From NCBI GenBank assembly GCA_036520615.1, contig DATDJI010000027.1, forward strand, positions 93,892 through 157,891: a stretch of 64,000 nt of DNA. The letters are read 5' to 3'. The stretch is from CAMCXE01 sp036520615. Its GTDB lineage: Bacteria; Pseudomonadota; Gammaproteobacteria; Pseudomonadales; Cellvibrionaceae. Positions within the stretch are counted from its first letter, which is position 1; every line of letters begins with the position of its first letter. Of this stretch, positions 18,503 to 27,270 are shown one piece after another. The translations under genes and the position numbers were made by a program. The notes beneath the pieces were generated by a model that saw only the letters and a program-made list of their open reading frames with translations, was not told the DNA's origin and made no database searches.

Positions 18503-19579
18503 ATGACCATGCGTCGGCTGTCTTCAGTTGTTTGCATCGCATCTTTACTTGCTGTTAGTTGGACAGCAAATTTATCCACCGCTCAAGCCGCATCTTGGAA
18601 TGATCCCGACCAGCTCAACCGCGAGCGCGAACAACAAGAGCGCAACCGCCAGCAGCAACAAAATCAAAATAACCAATCGCAACAGCAGAACGATCAGCAG
18701 CGCCGTCAGCAAGAGGAACAGCGTCGCCAGGAAGACGAGCGCCGCAGGCAGCAGACGGACGAGCAGCGTCGCCAAGACGAGGAACGCCGTCGACAGTTCG
18801 AGCAACAACGGCAACAGCAGCAGCACAATAACCAGCAACAGTGGCAGCAGAATGACCAACAGCGTCGCCAGCAGGAAGAGCAACGTCGTCAGGAAGAAGC
18901 GCGCCGCATGCAACAGCAAAATGATCAGCAGCGCAGACAGGAAGAGGAGCGCCGCCGACAATTAGAAGATCGCCGCCGCCAAGAGGACGACCGCCGTCGC
19001 CAGGAAGAACAACGCCGCAACCAGGATGCATGGCGCCAACAGGATGAGCAGCGCCGTCGTTGGGATGAACAAAATCGTCAGCAGCAAGAATGGGCGCGAC
19101 GTCAGGCGGAGGAGAAACGCCGTTTAGAGGAAGCTCGCCGCCGCCAGTGGGACAATGGGCGCAACGACGGATATAACAGCGGCTACAACAACGGTTATGG
19201 CAATGACTGGCGTGAGCCGGGCTTCGCGTCGCGACGCGTAGAAGAGATCAATCGCGAGCGCCGGGATTTGGATCGTAAATTAGGTGATTTGGATCGTCAG
19301 GAGCGCGACCTTAAGCGTCAACGCGGTAATTACGGTATGAACCTGTACGAATACGATCGCCGTCGCCGTGAAATAGAGCAGCAGCGCCGCCAGTTGCGTG
19401 AGCAGCGACGCGGACTGGACGATAGATTAGGACGCTTTGACGACGACGCAGGGGAGAGTTTTTGGAACAACAACCGGGAATATTTGCGCGACGAACGAGG
19501 CTACTGTTACCGCGTCACGCGCAATGGAGTAACTCGTCGCATGAGTCGAGTGTCCAGCTCCTATTGCCGTCATCGCTGA
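18503..19579 (+). CDS. secreted Q/R/E-rich coiled-coil protein
   Basis: A 358-residue protein. ATG 18503 is preferred over 18467 because a TTGAGG site lies just ahead and it gives a clean signal peptide (VCIASLLAVSWTANLSTAQA, cleavage near AQA-ASW). Residues ~35-225 are almost entirely Gln, Arg, Glu, Asp and Asn, in register as QQRRQEEQRRQE-like repeats, predicting a long single alpha-helix or coiled coil. A short Asn/Gly/Tyr-rich patch (~225-240) follows. A second helical part (~245-320) and a C-terminal basic domain with two cysteines (GYCYRVTRNGVTRRM, SSYCRHR) end the protein. Likely periplasmic or envelope-associated. No function can be assigned. Confidence 0.75.
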   Translation: MTMRRLSSVVCIASLLAVSWTANLSTAQAASWNDPDQLNREREQQERNRQQQQNQNNQSQQQNDQQRRQQEEQRRQEDERRRQQTDEQRRQDEERRRQFEQQRQQQQHNNQQQWQQNDQQRRQQEEQRRQEEARRMQQQNDQQRRQEEERRRQLEDRRRQEDDRRRQEEQRRNQDAWRQQDEQRRRWDEQNRQQQEWARRQAEEKRRLEEARRRQWDNGRNDGYNSGYNNGYGNDWREPGFASRRVEEINRERRDLDRKLGDLDRQERDLKRQRGNYGMNLYEYDRRRREIEQQRRQLREQRRGLDDRLGRFDDDAGESFWNNNREYLRDERGYCYRVTRNGVTRRMSRVSSSYCRHR

Positions 19580-19620
19580 GAATTGCCGTTCCTTTAATTA
19601 ACAAATTGAATTTACAAACG

Positions 19621-19646
19621 AGCCGACTCATTGTCGGCTTTTTTAT
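19621..19646 (+). terminator. Rho-independent terminator after the Q/R-rich gene
   Basis: The perfect stem AGCCGAC / GTCGGCT with loop TCATT is followed by six T residues. It lies ~40 bases after the stop at 19579. Confidence 0.9.
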
Positions 19647-19661
19647 GTCTGTGATTTAACC

Positions 19662-19910
19662 TTAATCTTCATTTGAGAGCTGGCCGCTAATGATCAGTCT
19701 GCGGTAAAGATCTTCTACCTTTGCCCGGGCCCAAGGAGTGCGGCGCAAAAACTTCAGGCTGCTGCTGATACTCGGGTCTTGCTTAAAACAGCGGATATCA
19801 ATCAATGCTCCAAGCGCAGCCCAACCATAATGGGCCTCAAGTCGCGTAAGCAGTTGGGCAAGGGTGACGCCATCTAAAGGGTCCCGAGATCGCTGTTCGT
19901 TATTAGTCAT
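19662..19910 (-). CDS. VF530 family protein (DUF2132)
   Basis: An 82-residue protein matching the VF530 family, named after a small Vibrio fischeri protein proposed to bind DNA. Recognisable segments are DPLDGVTLAQLLTRLEAHYGW, split by LG, and CFKQDPSISSSLKFLRRTPWAR, which are close to family consensus. Its start overlaps the stop of the upstream MATE exporter gene by one base, so the two are co-transcribed. The cellular role is uncertain. Confidence 0.85.
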   Translation of the reverse strand: MTNNEQRSRDPLDGVTLAQLLTRLEAHYGWAALGALIDIRCFKQDPSISSSLKFLRRTPWARAKVEDLYRRLIISGQLSNED

Positions 19911-21268
19911 TAGGCCCTCTTCGCGGTAGTGAGGTTATGCAGCCAGCGACGGCGGTAAATGCGGTGCCAGACGGGTAAAAACTTTAACGCGTCTTCGAGG
20001 AACATCAGGCAATAAAGCACCAAAAAGCTCTGCGGCCAGATAAACACGCACAGCGCAAATACCGGCAGGCCTACGCCCCACATCACCAATGTATCGGTAA
20101 CTAGGCAAAAGTGATTGTCCCCACCGGCGCGCAGTATGCCGATGATGCGAATCATATTAAAAATTTTGATCCACACCAAAATGCAGAACAGCCCGATCGT
20201 GTGCATAAGCACCTCGGCGACTTCCGGGCTAGGGGCAAATAGCGTTAACAGCGGCGCGCGAAACAACCAAAGTGCTGTGCAGATCAGTATTAAAAGGCCC
20301 AGCGTCAGCTTGTCGAAGTATTGGTGCAGATACCAGGCGCGGGCAAAATCATCGCCACCTAACGAGCGGCCTACCAGTACCGCGCTGGCACTGGCAAGGC
20401 CGACAAACAACGCAAATACGCTGCTCTCAATCGGCACCATGACGGCCATCGCTGCCAGTGCGTGCGTGCCTGCAAAACCGGTCAGCGCGTGGTAGCAGGT
20501 ATTGCCAAAGCCCCACAGGGTGTAATTGGCCATCAAAGGAGCACTAAATTTTAGAAATGCGCTTAGGCGCTGCGGGTGACAGGCGTGCAGTAGCTGACGA
20601 AAGTGCAAATCAAAGCCGCTCGGGCGCAAATAAACCCAGCCCATGATCAATATTAACTGCACACTGCGGGCGAGCATCGTGCCCCAGGCCGCGCCCAGTA
20701 CACCAAGCTTAGGAAGGCCCCATTCACCAAAAATCAATCCGTAATTGAGTACGCAATTGGTGGCTATAGAAACCGCTGCAGCAAGCATTGGCAAACCCGT
20801 TTGGCTTTGTGCTCGCAGCGCGCCCTCATAGATAACAATCAATTGTGTGAACAACAAGGCGAGTGCGGTAACGGTCATGAATTGAGCGGCGAGCCGACAT
20901 ACTTCGGCATCCGGGTTAATCAGTGGCATCCATTCATCGGCCCAGAATGCGCAGGCAAGGGTAAACGGCAAGCTAAACCCCAGCCCTACCCAAAGGGCAG
21001 CGGCGAGGATACTGCGGCAATTATCCATGTCCTTAGCGCCTAAATACTGCGCAATTAGCACGCTGCAACCGGTGGCAATACCGCTTTGCAGAACCAGAGT
21101 GAGAAAGTGCAATTTCGCAGCCAGGCCAACAGCTGCTAGTGCTGTTGCCCCTAGTGGCGACACCATAATGACATCCACAATACCCAAAGCTGATTGCATT
21201 AACATTTGCACGGCAACGGGCAGAGCGAGAAGTAACAGCTGGCGAGAAGATAGATGTGGCGCGGACAA
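19910..21268 (-). CDS. MATE family efflux transporter
   Basis: A 452-residue inner-membrane protein with about twelve hydrophobic segments in two homologous halves. Typical MatE features are ALPVAVQMLMQSALGIVDVIMV at the start (split across helices 1-2), ALAAVGLAAKLHFLT, and in the second half MAVMVPIESSVFALFVGLASASAVLVGRSLG. MATE proteins export cationic drugs or metabolites using a Na+ or H+ gradient. Substrate unknown. The gene diverges from mgtE across ~240 bases; VF530 follows in the same transcript. Confidence 0.92.
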   Translation of the reverse strand: MSAPHLSSRQLLLLALPVAVQMLMQSALGIVDVIMVSPLGATALAAVGLAAKLHFLTLVLQSGIATGCSVLIAQYLGAKDMDNCRSILAAALWVGLGFSLPFTLACAFWADEWMPLINPDAEVCRLAAQFMTVTALALLFTQLIVIYEGALRAQSQTGLPMLAAAVSIATNCVLNYGLIFGEWGLPKLGVLGAAWGTMLARSVQLILIMGWVYLRPSGFDLHFRQLLHACHPQRLSAFLKFSAPLMANYTLWGFGNTCYHALTGFAGTHALAAMAVMVPIESSVFALFVGLASASAVLVGRSLGGDDFARAWYLHQYFDKLTLGLLILICTALWLFRAPLLTLFAPSPEVAEVLMHTIGLFCILVWIKIFNMIRIIGILRAGGDNHFCLVTDTLVMWGVGLPVFALCVFIWPQSFLVLYCLMFLEDALKFLPVWHRIYRRRWLHNLTTAKRA

Positions 21269-21299
21269 AGAAACTCCGAGGGTAAATCAATGGCTGGGC

Positions 21300-21425
21300 A
21301 TCTTAAGGGAAATCCGCTCTGCGGGTGCGATCTAACCGCACGCAGCGATCACCCGGTTATTAATTCCCTAAGGCCAAGTTTTTTAGTTTATTTACTTCTA
21401 TGCTTAGGGTTACTCGCTAACCGTA
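21300..21425 (+). promoter_or_regulatory. candidate structured leader of mgtE
   Basis: Upstream of mgtE a ~240-base leader contains nested inverted repeats: an outer stem AGGGAA (21306-21311) with TTCCCT (21364-21369). Inside it is the hairpin CCGC-TCT-GCGG (21314-21324) and a GGGTG..GATC / GATC..ACCC pairing (21323-21354). A further hairpin GGTTA/TAACC lies at 21408-21422. mgtE genes of other bacteria are controlled by Mg2+-sensing leaders such as the M-box. I do not see the M-box consensus here, so this is only a candidate cis-regulatory RNA. Confidence 0.35.
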
Positions 21426-21511
21426 AAGGCAGTTCAGATACCTCCTTAAGATATACGAGCGGGGATGAGCAAGCGTCGCCGTCACCTTCCCAGAGACACC
21501 GAGGGAATCCC

Positions 21512-22849
21512 ATGTCTGACCCCATCAGCCCACTTATCGATGAGCTCATAGAAAACCCGGGCCCGGACATTCAGCGGCTACTGCAAGAAGCGCTCAAACC
21601 CTTCACGCCTGATGAGCTAGCGCTGAGTTTAGAGTCTCTGCCACTAGCCAAGCGCGTTATTGCCTGGCATCACATAGCGCAAGAGTTGCGGCTAGATGTT
21701 TTGGTAGCACTGCGTGGCGAAGCGCGTTTATTGCTGCTGCGCAACCTGCCGAGCGACGAATTGCCGAGCCTGTTTGAAGACTTAGAAGCCGAAGACTTAT
21801 TGGAGCTAGCCGAGAGCCTGCCGGAGTCGACAATTGATCTGGCCTTAAGCCGCATGGATCTGCGCCAGCGTCAGTATTACGAAGTAGCCCAGCGCTATGC
21901 CGAACATCAAATTGGCCGCTGGATGAATAATCATGTTCTGGTCGTCTCGCAAAACATGCGTGTGGCAGAAGCCCTGCGGCTATTACGCCGTCAAGCACCT
22001 AAGCACACAGAGGTTTTGTATTTAGTGAACCGCACCGGCCGCTGGGTGGGCTGTGTGCGTATTACTCAGTTGTTGACCGTTCTACCTCATACCAGTGTGG
22101 GTGAACTGCAGGAGGAGAGTTTTCCCAGCCTCGATGCCGAGGCCAATATGTACGAGGCCGCTGAACTGGTGGCGAGCAGCGGCTATAACGCCCTGCCTGT
22201 GCTTAATAATGAAGGCGTGCTGTTGGGCCGGGTGGATATGAGTACGGCCGTTGAGCTGCTGCACGAACAGGCCGAGCGGCAGCGCATGGCTTTGGCGGGT
22301 CTCGCCGAAGATGCAGATTTATTCGCCCCCGCCAAACGCTCCGCCCGCACGCGTGCCCTGTGGCTTGGCATTAACCTGCTGACCGCCCTTGTGGCGTCCT
22401 GGTTTATCGGCTTATTCGGCCACAGTATCGAAAAGGTGGTGGCTCTTGCGGTCTTGATGCCGGTCGTGGCCTCCATGGGTGGCATCGCCGGCAGCCAGAC
22501 TCTCACGCTGGTTGTACGTGGGCTGGCGTTAGGGCAAGTGCATAAGTCCAACTTAGGCGCGCTGTTTGATAAAGAGCTTAGAGTGGGGGCGATTAACGGC
22601 GTGCTCTGGGCACTGGTTATCGGATACGTGGCCTGGCTGTGGTTTGGCAGCTTGTTACTTGGGCTCGTCATTGGCATTGCGGTTGTCGTCAACATAATTA
22701 CAGCGGCTCTGTTCGGAGTTATTCTGCCGATACTGCTTGATCGCATGCGCATCGACCCTGCGCTCTCCGGCTCGGTGATCCTCACCACCGTCACTGATAT
22801 TGTGGGATTCGTGGCCTTTTTGGGGCTGGGCACATTACTGCTGGTATGA
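21512..22849 (+). CDS. mgtE: magnesium transporter MgtE
   Basis: A 445-residue Mg2+ channel/transporter. ATG 21512 is chosen because GAGGGA precedes it and the protein then begins directly with the MgtE N domain; the frame upstream to 21254 is unlike the family. Order: superhelical N domain (~20-125, with LLRNLPSDELPSLFEDLE), two CBS domains (~130-255), and five membrane helices (~285-445) including VVASMGGIAGSQTLTL and LTTVTDIVGFVAFLGLG, which line the pore. The CBS and N domains gate the pore by cytosolic Mg2+. Confidence 0.94.
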   Translation: MSDPISPLIDELIENPGPDIQRLLQEALKPFTPDELALSLESLPLAKRVIAWHHIAQELRLDVLVALRGEARLLLLRNLPSDELPSLFEDLEAEDLLELAESLPESTIDLALSRMDLRQRQYYEVAQRYAEHQIGRWMNNHVLVVSQNMRVAEALRLLRRQAPKHTEVLYLVNRTGRWVGCVRITQLLTVLPHTSVGELQEESFPSLDAEANMYEAAELVASSGYNALPVLNNEGVLLGRVDMSTAVELLHEQAERQRMALAGLAEDADLFAPAKRSARTRALWLGINLLTALVASWFIGLFGHSIEKVVALAVLMPVVASMGGIAGSQTLTLVVRGLALGQVHKSNLGALFDKELRVGAINGVLWALVIGYVAWLWFGSLLLGLVIGIAVVVNIITAALFGVILPILLDRMRIDPALSGSVILTTVTDIVGFVAFLGLGTLLLV

Positions 22850-23146
22850 GTTAGCCCATGGCAATATGTGCACTCTTAGCTGTTATAAAACCTCAGCGTT
22901 TTGATTTAACCGCAAACGCACCCTAAAAAACGCCTATCGCTAAAACGAGCTGCGAGCGAGCGATGGTAGAATCTGCGCAGTTAAATGCACAGGCGCCATA
23001 AGCTGCACCGGCTAAATGTGCGTCTGTAGAGGCGAGACTGATCAAAATTCACCAGCTGATCGTATAGGCTCACTCATAAATGCAGCCGCCGCAACCTCGG
23101 CTGTGTATCCTAGTTGCTAATTTATACCAATAAGGGGTGACGCCTA
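22850..23146. other. intergenic region upstream of ovoA
   Basis: About 300 bases without a credible gene. AAGGGG at 23132-23137 serves as the ribosome binding site for the GTG start of ovoA. Confidence 0.45.
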
Positions 23147-25306
23147 GTGCTAACCACTGAACAACCCAACGCTCAGCCGCCAACCGCCGTAAAGCTCTCC
23201 TCACCCTGGCGCCTGCTGCGCACACCGAATTTGCGTGAGAGTAATCTGAGTATTTTGCGTCAGTCTCTGCGCGACTATTTTTGCAACACGTTCGATGTAT
23301 ACGACGATTTATTTTCCTGCCTGCGCGAGGATGAAGCCTATTACGAAAAACCCATCCCTCTGCGCCACCCGTTACTATTTTATTTAGGCCACACAGCCAC
23401 ATTTTTTATTAATAAATTAGTGCTGGCGCGTTTAATTGAAACGCGTATTAATCCCCGTTTTGAATCCTTATTTGCCGTGGGCGTGGATGAAATGAGCTGG
23501 GATGATTTAGGTGTAGATTCCCATGTGTGGCCTAAGGTGGCCGAAGTAAAAGCCTATCGCCGCCACGTGCGCGAATTAATATTAACGCTCATTGATTCGT
23601 TGCCATTAACCGCACCGATTAATTGGCAGAGCCCCTGGTGGGCCATCATTATGGGTATCGAGCATGAGCGTATCCATTTAGAAACATCCTCAGTATTAAT
23701 TCGCCAACATCAATTGCGCTATGTAGTTAATCAGCCACGCTGGCCGAGATGTCAACAAGCCGGGCCTGCACCGAGTAATTGTTTATTGCCGGTAACAGGC
23801 GGCGCGATTAATTTAGGTAAAAGTGAGGATGGAGATTTTTACGGCTGGGATAACGAATATGGCAGCCACCAAATGCAGGTTAAAGAATTTTCTGCCGCGC
23901 GCTATTTAGTTAGCAACGGCGAATATAAATTATTTATCGACGCAGGCGGCTATAGCGATGCGCGTTTTTGGGATGAAGAAGGGCAGGGCTGGTTGGATTA
24001 TACCGGCGCTAAATTACCGACATTTTGGCGCTTTAATAACGGCCAATTTTTGCTGCGCACCCTAACAGAAGAAATTCTGATGCCATGGAATTGGCCGGCG
24101 GAAGTTAATTGTTTGGAAGCGCAAGCATTTTGCCGTTGGAAAAGTGAAGCCAGCGGGCAAAACGTACGCTTGCCCACTGAAGACGAATGGTATCGCTTAT
24201 ATGAATTTAGCGGTTGCAAAGAAATAGGCCGCGAGCCTGCAAATGGCAATACGCATTTGGATTATTACGCTTCGGCGTGCCCGGTCAATCAATTTGCCCA
24301 CGGGGATTTTTACGATGTCATCGGTAATGTTTGGCAGTGGACACAAACACCCATTTATCCGTTCGATGGTTTTGAGGTGCATCCGCTATACGATGATTTT
24401 ACCGCCCCAACATTTGATAACCGCCATAATTTAATAAAAGGCGGTTCATTTATCGCCTGCGGCAACGAAACATTAAAATCTGCCCGCTACGCCTTCAGGC
24501 GGCATTTTTTTCAGCACGCAGGTTTTCGTTATATTGTTGGTGAAGAGGTCGAACACGTGCCCCAATCCCATTATGAAACCGACAAACTTATGTCGGAATA
24601 TGCTGAATTCCACTACGGCGATGATTATTTTTCTGTAGCGAATTTCCCCGCCGCGCTGGTTAATTGGGTGCGGCCTTTTTTAGCTAATAAACCGCGCAAT
24701 AGCGCTTTAGATTTAGGCTGCGCATCAGGGCGGGCAAGTTTTGAATTAGCCCGTGACTTTGCATCCGTCACCGGCATTGATTTTTCTGCGCGTTTTATTA
24801 ATCAGGGCGTGCAATTGGCCGAGCAGGGTTTGCTGCGCTACACGCTTGTGGAAGAAGGCGAATTAGTCAGCTACAAATCGCGCAGCCTAGAACAATTAGG
24901 CCTAGCCGAAGTAAAAGATAAGGTCGCGTTTTTCCAAGGCGACGCCTGTAACCTGCGCGCGGAATTTACCGGTTTTGATTTTATCCTGGCAGCTAATTTA
25001 ATTGACCGTTTATATAAACCCAGTAAATTTCTCAATAACGTACACCAACGTTTAAATATAGGCGGCCTATTATTAATTGCCTCTCCGTACACCTGGCTTG
25101 AAGAGCACACACCGAAAGAAGAATGGATTGGCGGCTATAAACGCGACGGAGAAAATTTCTCCACCCTCGACGGCCTGCGCCAACTGCTCGGTAAACACTT
25201 CCGCCAAATAGCTGGCCCTGAGGCAATTCCCTTTGTAATCCGCGAAACCAAACGCAAATACCAACACAGCGTGTCCGAAGTTACCCTATGGGAGCGCATT
25301 AATTAA
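23147..25306 (+). CDS. ovoA: 5-histidylcysteine sulfoxide synthase / ovothiol methyltransferase OvoA
   Basis: OvoA (719 aa) is a non-heme iron enzyme that joins cysteine to histidine with oxygen, giving 5-histidylcysteine sulfoxide. Its methyltransferase part later N-methylates 5-thiohistidine to ovothiol. The N-terminal DinB-like domain (~30-190) supplies iron ligands, including GHTATFF and the HxxxH in EHERIHLETSS. The formylglycine-generating-enzyme-like domain (~200-465) contains RLPTEDEWYRLYEFSG, DVIGNVWQWT and GGSFIACGNETLKSARYAFR. The C-terminal SAM methyltransferase (~480-719) contains ALDLGCASGRASFELA. This three-domain order separates OvoA from two-domain EgtB. The start is GTG with AAGGGG ~9 bases upstream. 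An OvoB-like lyase gene follows. Confidence 0.93.
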   Translation: MLTTEQPNAQPPTAVKLSSPWRLLRTPNLRESNLSILRQSLRDYFCNTFDVYDDLFSCLREDEAYYEKPIPLRHPLLFYLGHTATFFINKLVLARLIETRINPRFESLFAVGVDEMSWDDLGVDSHVWPKVAEVKAYRRHVRELILTLIDSLPLTAPINWQSPWWAIIMGIEHERIHLETSSVLIRQHQLRYVVNQPRWPRCQQAGPAPSNCLLPVTGGAINLGKSEDGDFYGWDNEYGSHQMQVKEFSAARYLVSNGEYKLFIDAGGYSDARFWDEEGQGWLDYTGAKLPTFWRFNNGQFLLRTLTEEILMPWNWPAEVNCLEAQAFCRWKSEASGQNVRLPTEDEWYRLYEFSGCKEIGREPANGNTHLDYYASACPVNQFAHGDFYDVIGNVWQWTQTPIYPFDGFEVHPLYDDFTAPTFDNRHNLIKGGSFIACGNETLKSARYAFRRHFFQHAGFRYIVGEEVEHVPQSHYETDKLMSEYAEFHYGDDYFSVANFPAALVNWVRPFLANKPRNSALDLGCASGRASFELARDFASVTGIDFSARFINQGVQLAEQGLLRYTLVEEGELVSYKSRSLEQLGLAEVKDKVAFFQGDACNLRAEFTGFDFILAANLIDRLYKPSKFLNNVHQRLNIGGLLLIASPYTWLEEHTPKEEWIGGYKRDGENFSTLDGLRQLLGKHFRQIAGPEAIPFVIRETKRKYQHSVSEVTLWERIN

Positions 25307-25393
25307 TATCAGTAGGGTTGGTTTTGGTGTTGTATGTGCAGTTGATTGCGAAGTAAATAGTTAAAAAAATCGATAAAACGAAAATCCGAAGAA

Positions 25394-25428
25394 GGAAATA
25401 GGAAATAGGAAATAGGAAACGGGAAATA
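25394..25428. repeat. five tandem 7-base units (GGAAATA)
   Basis: Four GGAAATA units and one variant GGAAACG stand head to tail between ovoA and the lyase gene. This is a simple-sequence tract that could vary in length by slippage; no function is evident. Confidence 0.85.
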
Positions 25429-25494
25429 GAAAGCAGTGCAGATATAAAAACTGAAAACTTAAAAAACAACCAACCTACCGCCAAGGAATTTCCG

Positions 25495-25527
25495 CCCCTC
25501 CCCTTATCAAGGGGGAGGGGGAGGGGG
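25495..25527. repeat. G-rich palindrome with three G5 runs
   Basis: CCCCTCCCCTT and AAGGGGGAGGGG face each other around ATC, followed by a further A and G5 run. The stem has one bulged G. It may act as a terminator-like hairpin between ovoA and the lyase gene, or belong to a dispersed palindrome family; a G-quadruplex on the plus strand would need a fourth G-run or use of pairs within the runs. Confidence 0.7.
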
Positions 25528-25608
25528 TTAAAACCTTATCTCCACAAATTACCTATAGCTCAACAACCCGCCCTAAACTTAATAATTACCCGTCAGAGAG
25601 GCACACAG

Positions 25609-26793
25609 GTGGATTTTGATTTAATCATCGACCGCACCCACAGCAGCAGCGAAAAATACGCAGGTCGCCAACGCGTCTTCGGTCGTGACGATGTAATGCC
25701 TTTATGGGTTGCGGATATGGATTTCGCCTGCCCGGCATCCGTTACCCAAGCACTGATCGAGCGCGCCAATCACCCAATTTACGGCTATACCCAATATCCT
25801 CAGGAAATGACCGACGTATTAATTGCTTGGTTAGACCGCAGGCACAGCTGCAGTGTGCAAGCAGACTGGATAAGTTTTGCCCCAGGTGTTGTGCCTTCAC
25901 TACACGCCGCCGCTTTAGGCCTGTTAAATCCAGATGAAGCCCTATTAATTCAACCGCCCGTATACCCGCCCTTTTTTTACGTGGCGAAAAATACTTCGCG
26001 TCCGCTACTGCAAAACCCTCTGCAGCAAAACAACGGCCGCTACTCTATTAATTTCGCCGATTTAGAACTAAAAGCCCAGCATGCTAAATTATTAATCCTC
26101 TGCTCACCGCATAACCCAGTGGGCAGAGTGTGGCAGCCGGATGAATTGCGCGAATTATTGCGCGTAGCAAAGCGGCATAATCTATACGTATTTTCTGACG
26201 AAATTCACCAAGATTTAATTATGCCCGGCTATCGGCATACGATGTTGCTGAGCTTCTTAGACGATCCAGAGTTGGGGGACTTTGTCGCCTCCAATACAAT
26301 AACAGCCGTAGCACCGAGCAAAACCTTTAATATTCCCGGCATGGGCCTGTCCGCTTTAATTACCCCTAATTTCCACCTGCGCAAAAAACTTACGCAGGCG
26401 TTTGATTTATTACACGCCGGTAATTTTAACCCCTTAAGCATGAGCGCATTTACCGCCGCCTATCGCAATAACGATAACTGGCTGGACGCACTTATGCATT
26501 ATTTGGCGAGTAATCAAACACTAGTCGCCGACTATATAAGTGAGCGCAGCTGGCCAATTACGTTTACAGAAGTAGAAGCAACCTATTTATTATGGCTGGA
26601 CTGTAAAAAACTAGGCTTAAACGATAGCGCCCTGCGGGATTTTTTTATTCATAAAGCCGGTCTAGGGTTAAATCCGGGCATTAGCTTTGGCGCTGAGGGA
26701 AGCGGCTTTATGCGCTTAAATATCGCCTTGCCTAAAGAGCAATTAAATATGGCATTGGAGCAGTTAGATCAAGCATTGAATTCACGGGTTTAA
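25609..26793 (+). CDS. ovoB: MalY/PatB-type PLP C-S lyase, probable OvoB
   Basis: A 394-residue fold-type I PLP enzyme of the MalY/PatB family (cystathionine beta-lyase-like aminotransferases). Typical segments are MPLWVADMDFACP, GYTQYP, FAPGVVPSLHAA, CSPHNPVGRVW, FSDEIHQDL and the cofactor lysine in APSKTFNIPGM. The start is GTG behind AGAGAGG. Because it directly follows ovoA in the same direction, I infer that it is OvoB, the lyase that cleaves 5-histidylcysteine sulfoxide to 5-thiohistidine before the methylation step. On sequence alone a general cystathionine beta-lyase cannot be excluded; context makes OvoB the better call. Confidence 0.8.
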   Translation: MDFDLIIDRTHSSSEKYAGRQRVFGRDDVMPLWVADMDFACPASVTQALIERANHPIYGYTQYPQEMTDVLIAWLDRRHSCSVQADWISFAPGVVPSLHAAALGLLNPDEALLIQPPVYPPFFYVAKNTSRPLLQNPLQQNNGRYSINFADLELKAQHAKLLILCSPHNPVGRVWQPDELRELLRVAKRHNLYVFSDEIHQDLIMPGYRHTMLLSFLDDPELGDFVASNTITAVAPSKTFNIPGMGLSALITPNFHLRKKLTQAFDLLHAGNFNPLSMSAFTAAYRNNDNWLDALMHYLASNQTLVADYISERSWPITFTEVEATYLLWLDCKKLGLNDSALRDFFIHKAGLGLNPGISFGAEGSGFMRLNIALPKEQLNMALEQLDQALNSRV

Positions 26794-27186
26794 AAGTCTT
26801 GGGTTTTATATAGGGTGAATAAGTGCGTGTACATGTTTGTGCGAACATCAATTAAAAATGGCGATTTGGCTCATGGTGGCTTTTTGTTAATTGTTGCAGG
26901 TTTGTCTATCGATGCAGCACTTGTTGAATTCATTTGTTTCAAGTATAACGGCTGAGATTTCCATCTATTTGTTCGTAACCCGTAACCATTGCCGTGTGTG
27001 ATGGAGGTTGGCGGTGAGAGAATGCCAGCTAAAGTTGTGATGCACGGCACATTCATGTCATTGTGGAAGCGGTGCCTCGCTGTGTCATTAAAGAAAAGGG
27101 TGCAGACGCTCCTTGATATATTTCTCGCAAGTCTATAATTTCAAATCATTTTTGATATAAAAACGGAAGGAAGAAGGGTTTAATAG
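26794..27186. other. region upstream of the reverse transcriptase operon
   Basis: About 390 bases with no supported gene. It separates the ovothiol genes from the AT-rich island. A purine-rich ribosome binding site (GGAAGGAAGAAGGG, 27165-27178) ends it. Some antiviral reverse transcriptases use a noncoding RNA encoded just upstream; I could not identify retron-like msr/msd inverted repeats here. Confidence 0.4.
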
Positions 27187-27270
27187 ATGGCGAGAAAATT
27201 TTTTGATAGACGGCAAGCGTCGCATAAGAAACTGTTAGTTTCCTTAGAGCGTAGAAATAAATACTTATGA
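27187..27270 (+). CDS. 27-residue basic leader ORF coupled to the reverse transcriptase
   Basis: A short ORF beginning MARKFFDRRQ and ending ERRNKYL, strongly basic (Arg and Lys about one third). It has the best ribosome binding site of the area (GGAAGGAAGAAGGG about 8 bases ahead), and its stop overlaps the next ATG by four bases (ATGA). The overlap and strong site argue that it is translated, either as a coupling leader or as a small partner protein. No known family is recognised. Confidence 0.5.
   Translation: MARKFFDRRQASHKKLLVSLERRNKYL

Noticed and set aside
18528..19031. Open frames in other phases of the Q/R-rich gene, including a Leu-rich antisense one
   Set aside because: They come from the CAG/CGC/GAA codon repeats. 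No ribosome binding site or recognisable domain; the Leu-rich frame is not a real membrane protein.
25394..25428. CRISPR-like repeats
   Set aside because: Units are seven bases with no spacers; no cas genes. No CRISPR array was seen anywhere in the window.
26794..27186. Retron msr/msd in front of the RT
   Set aside because: No pair of inverted repeats with a branching G nor the retron VTG motif in the RT; the protein is closer to Abi/UG enzymes.
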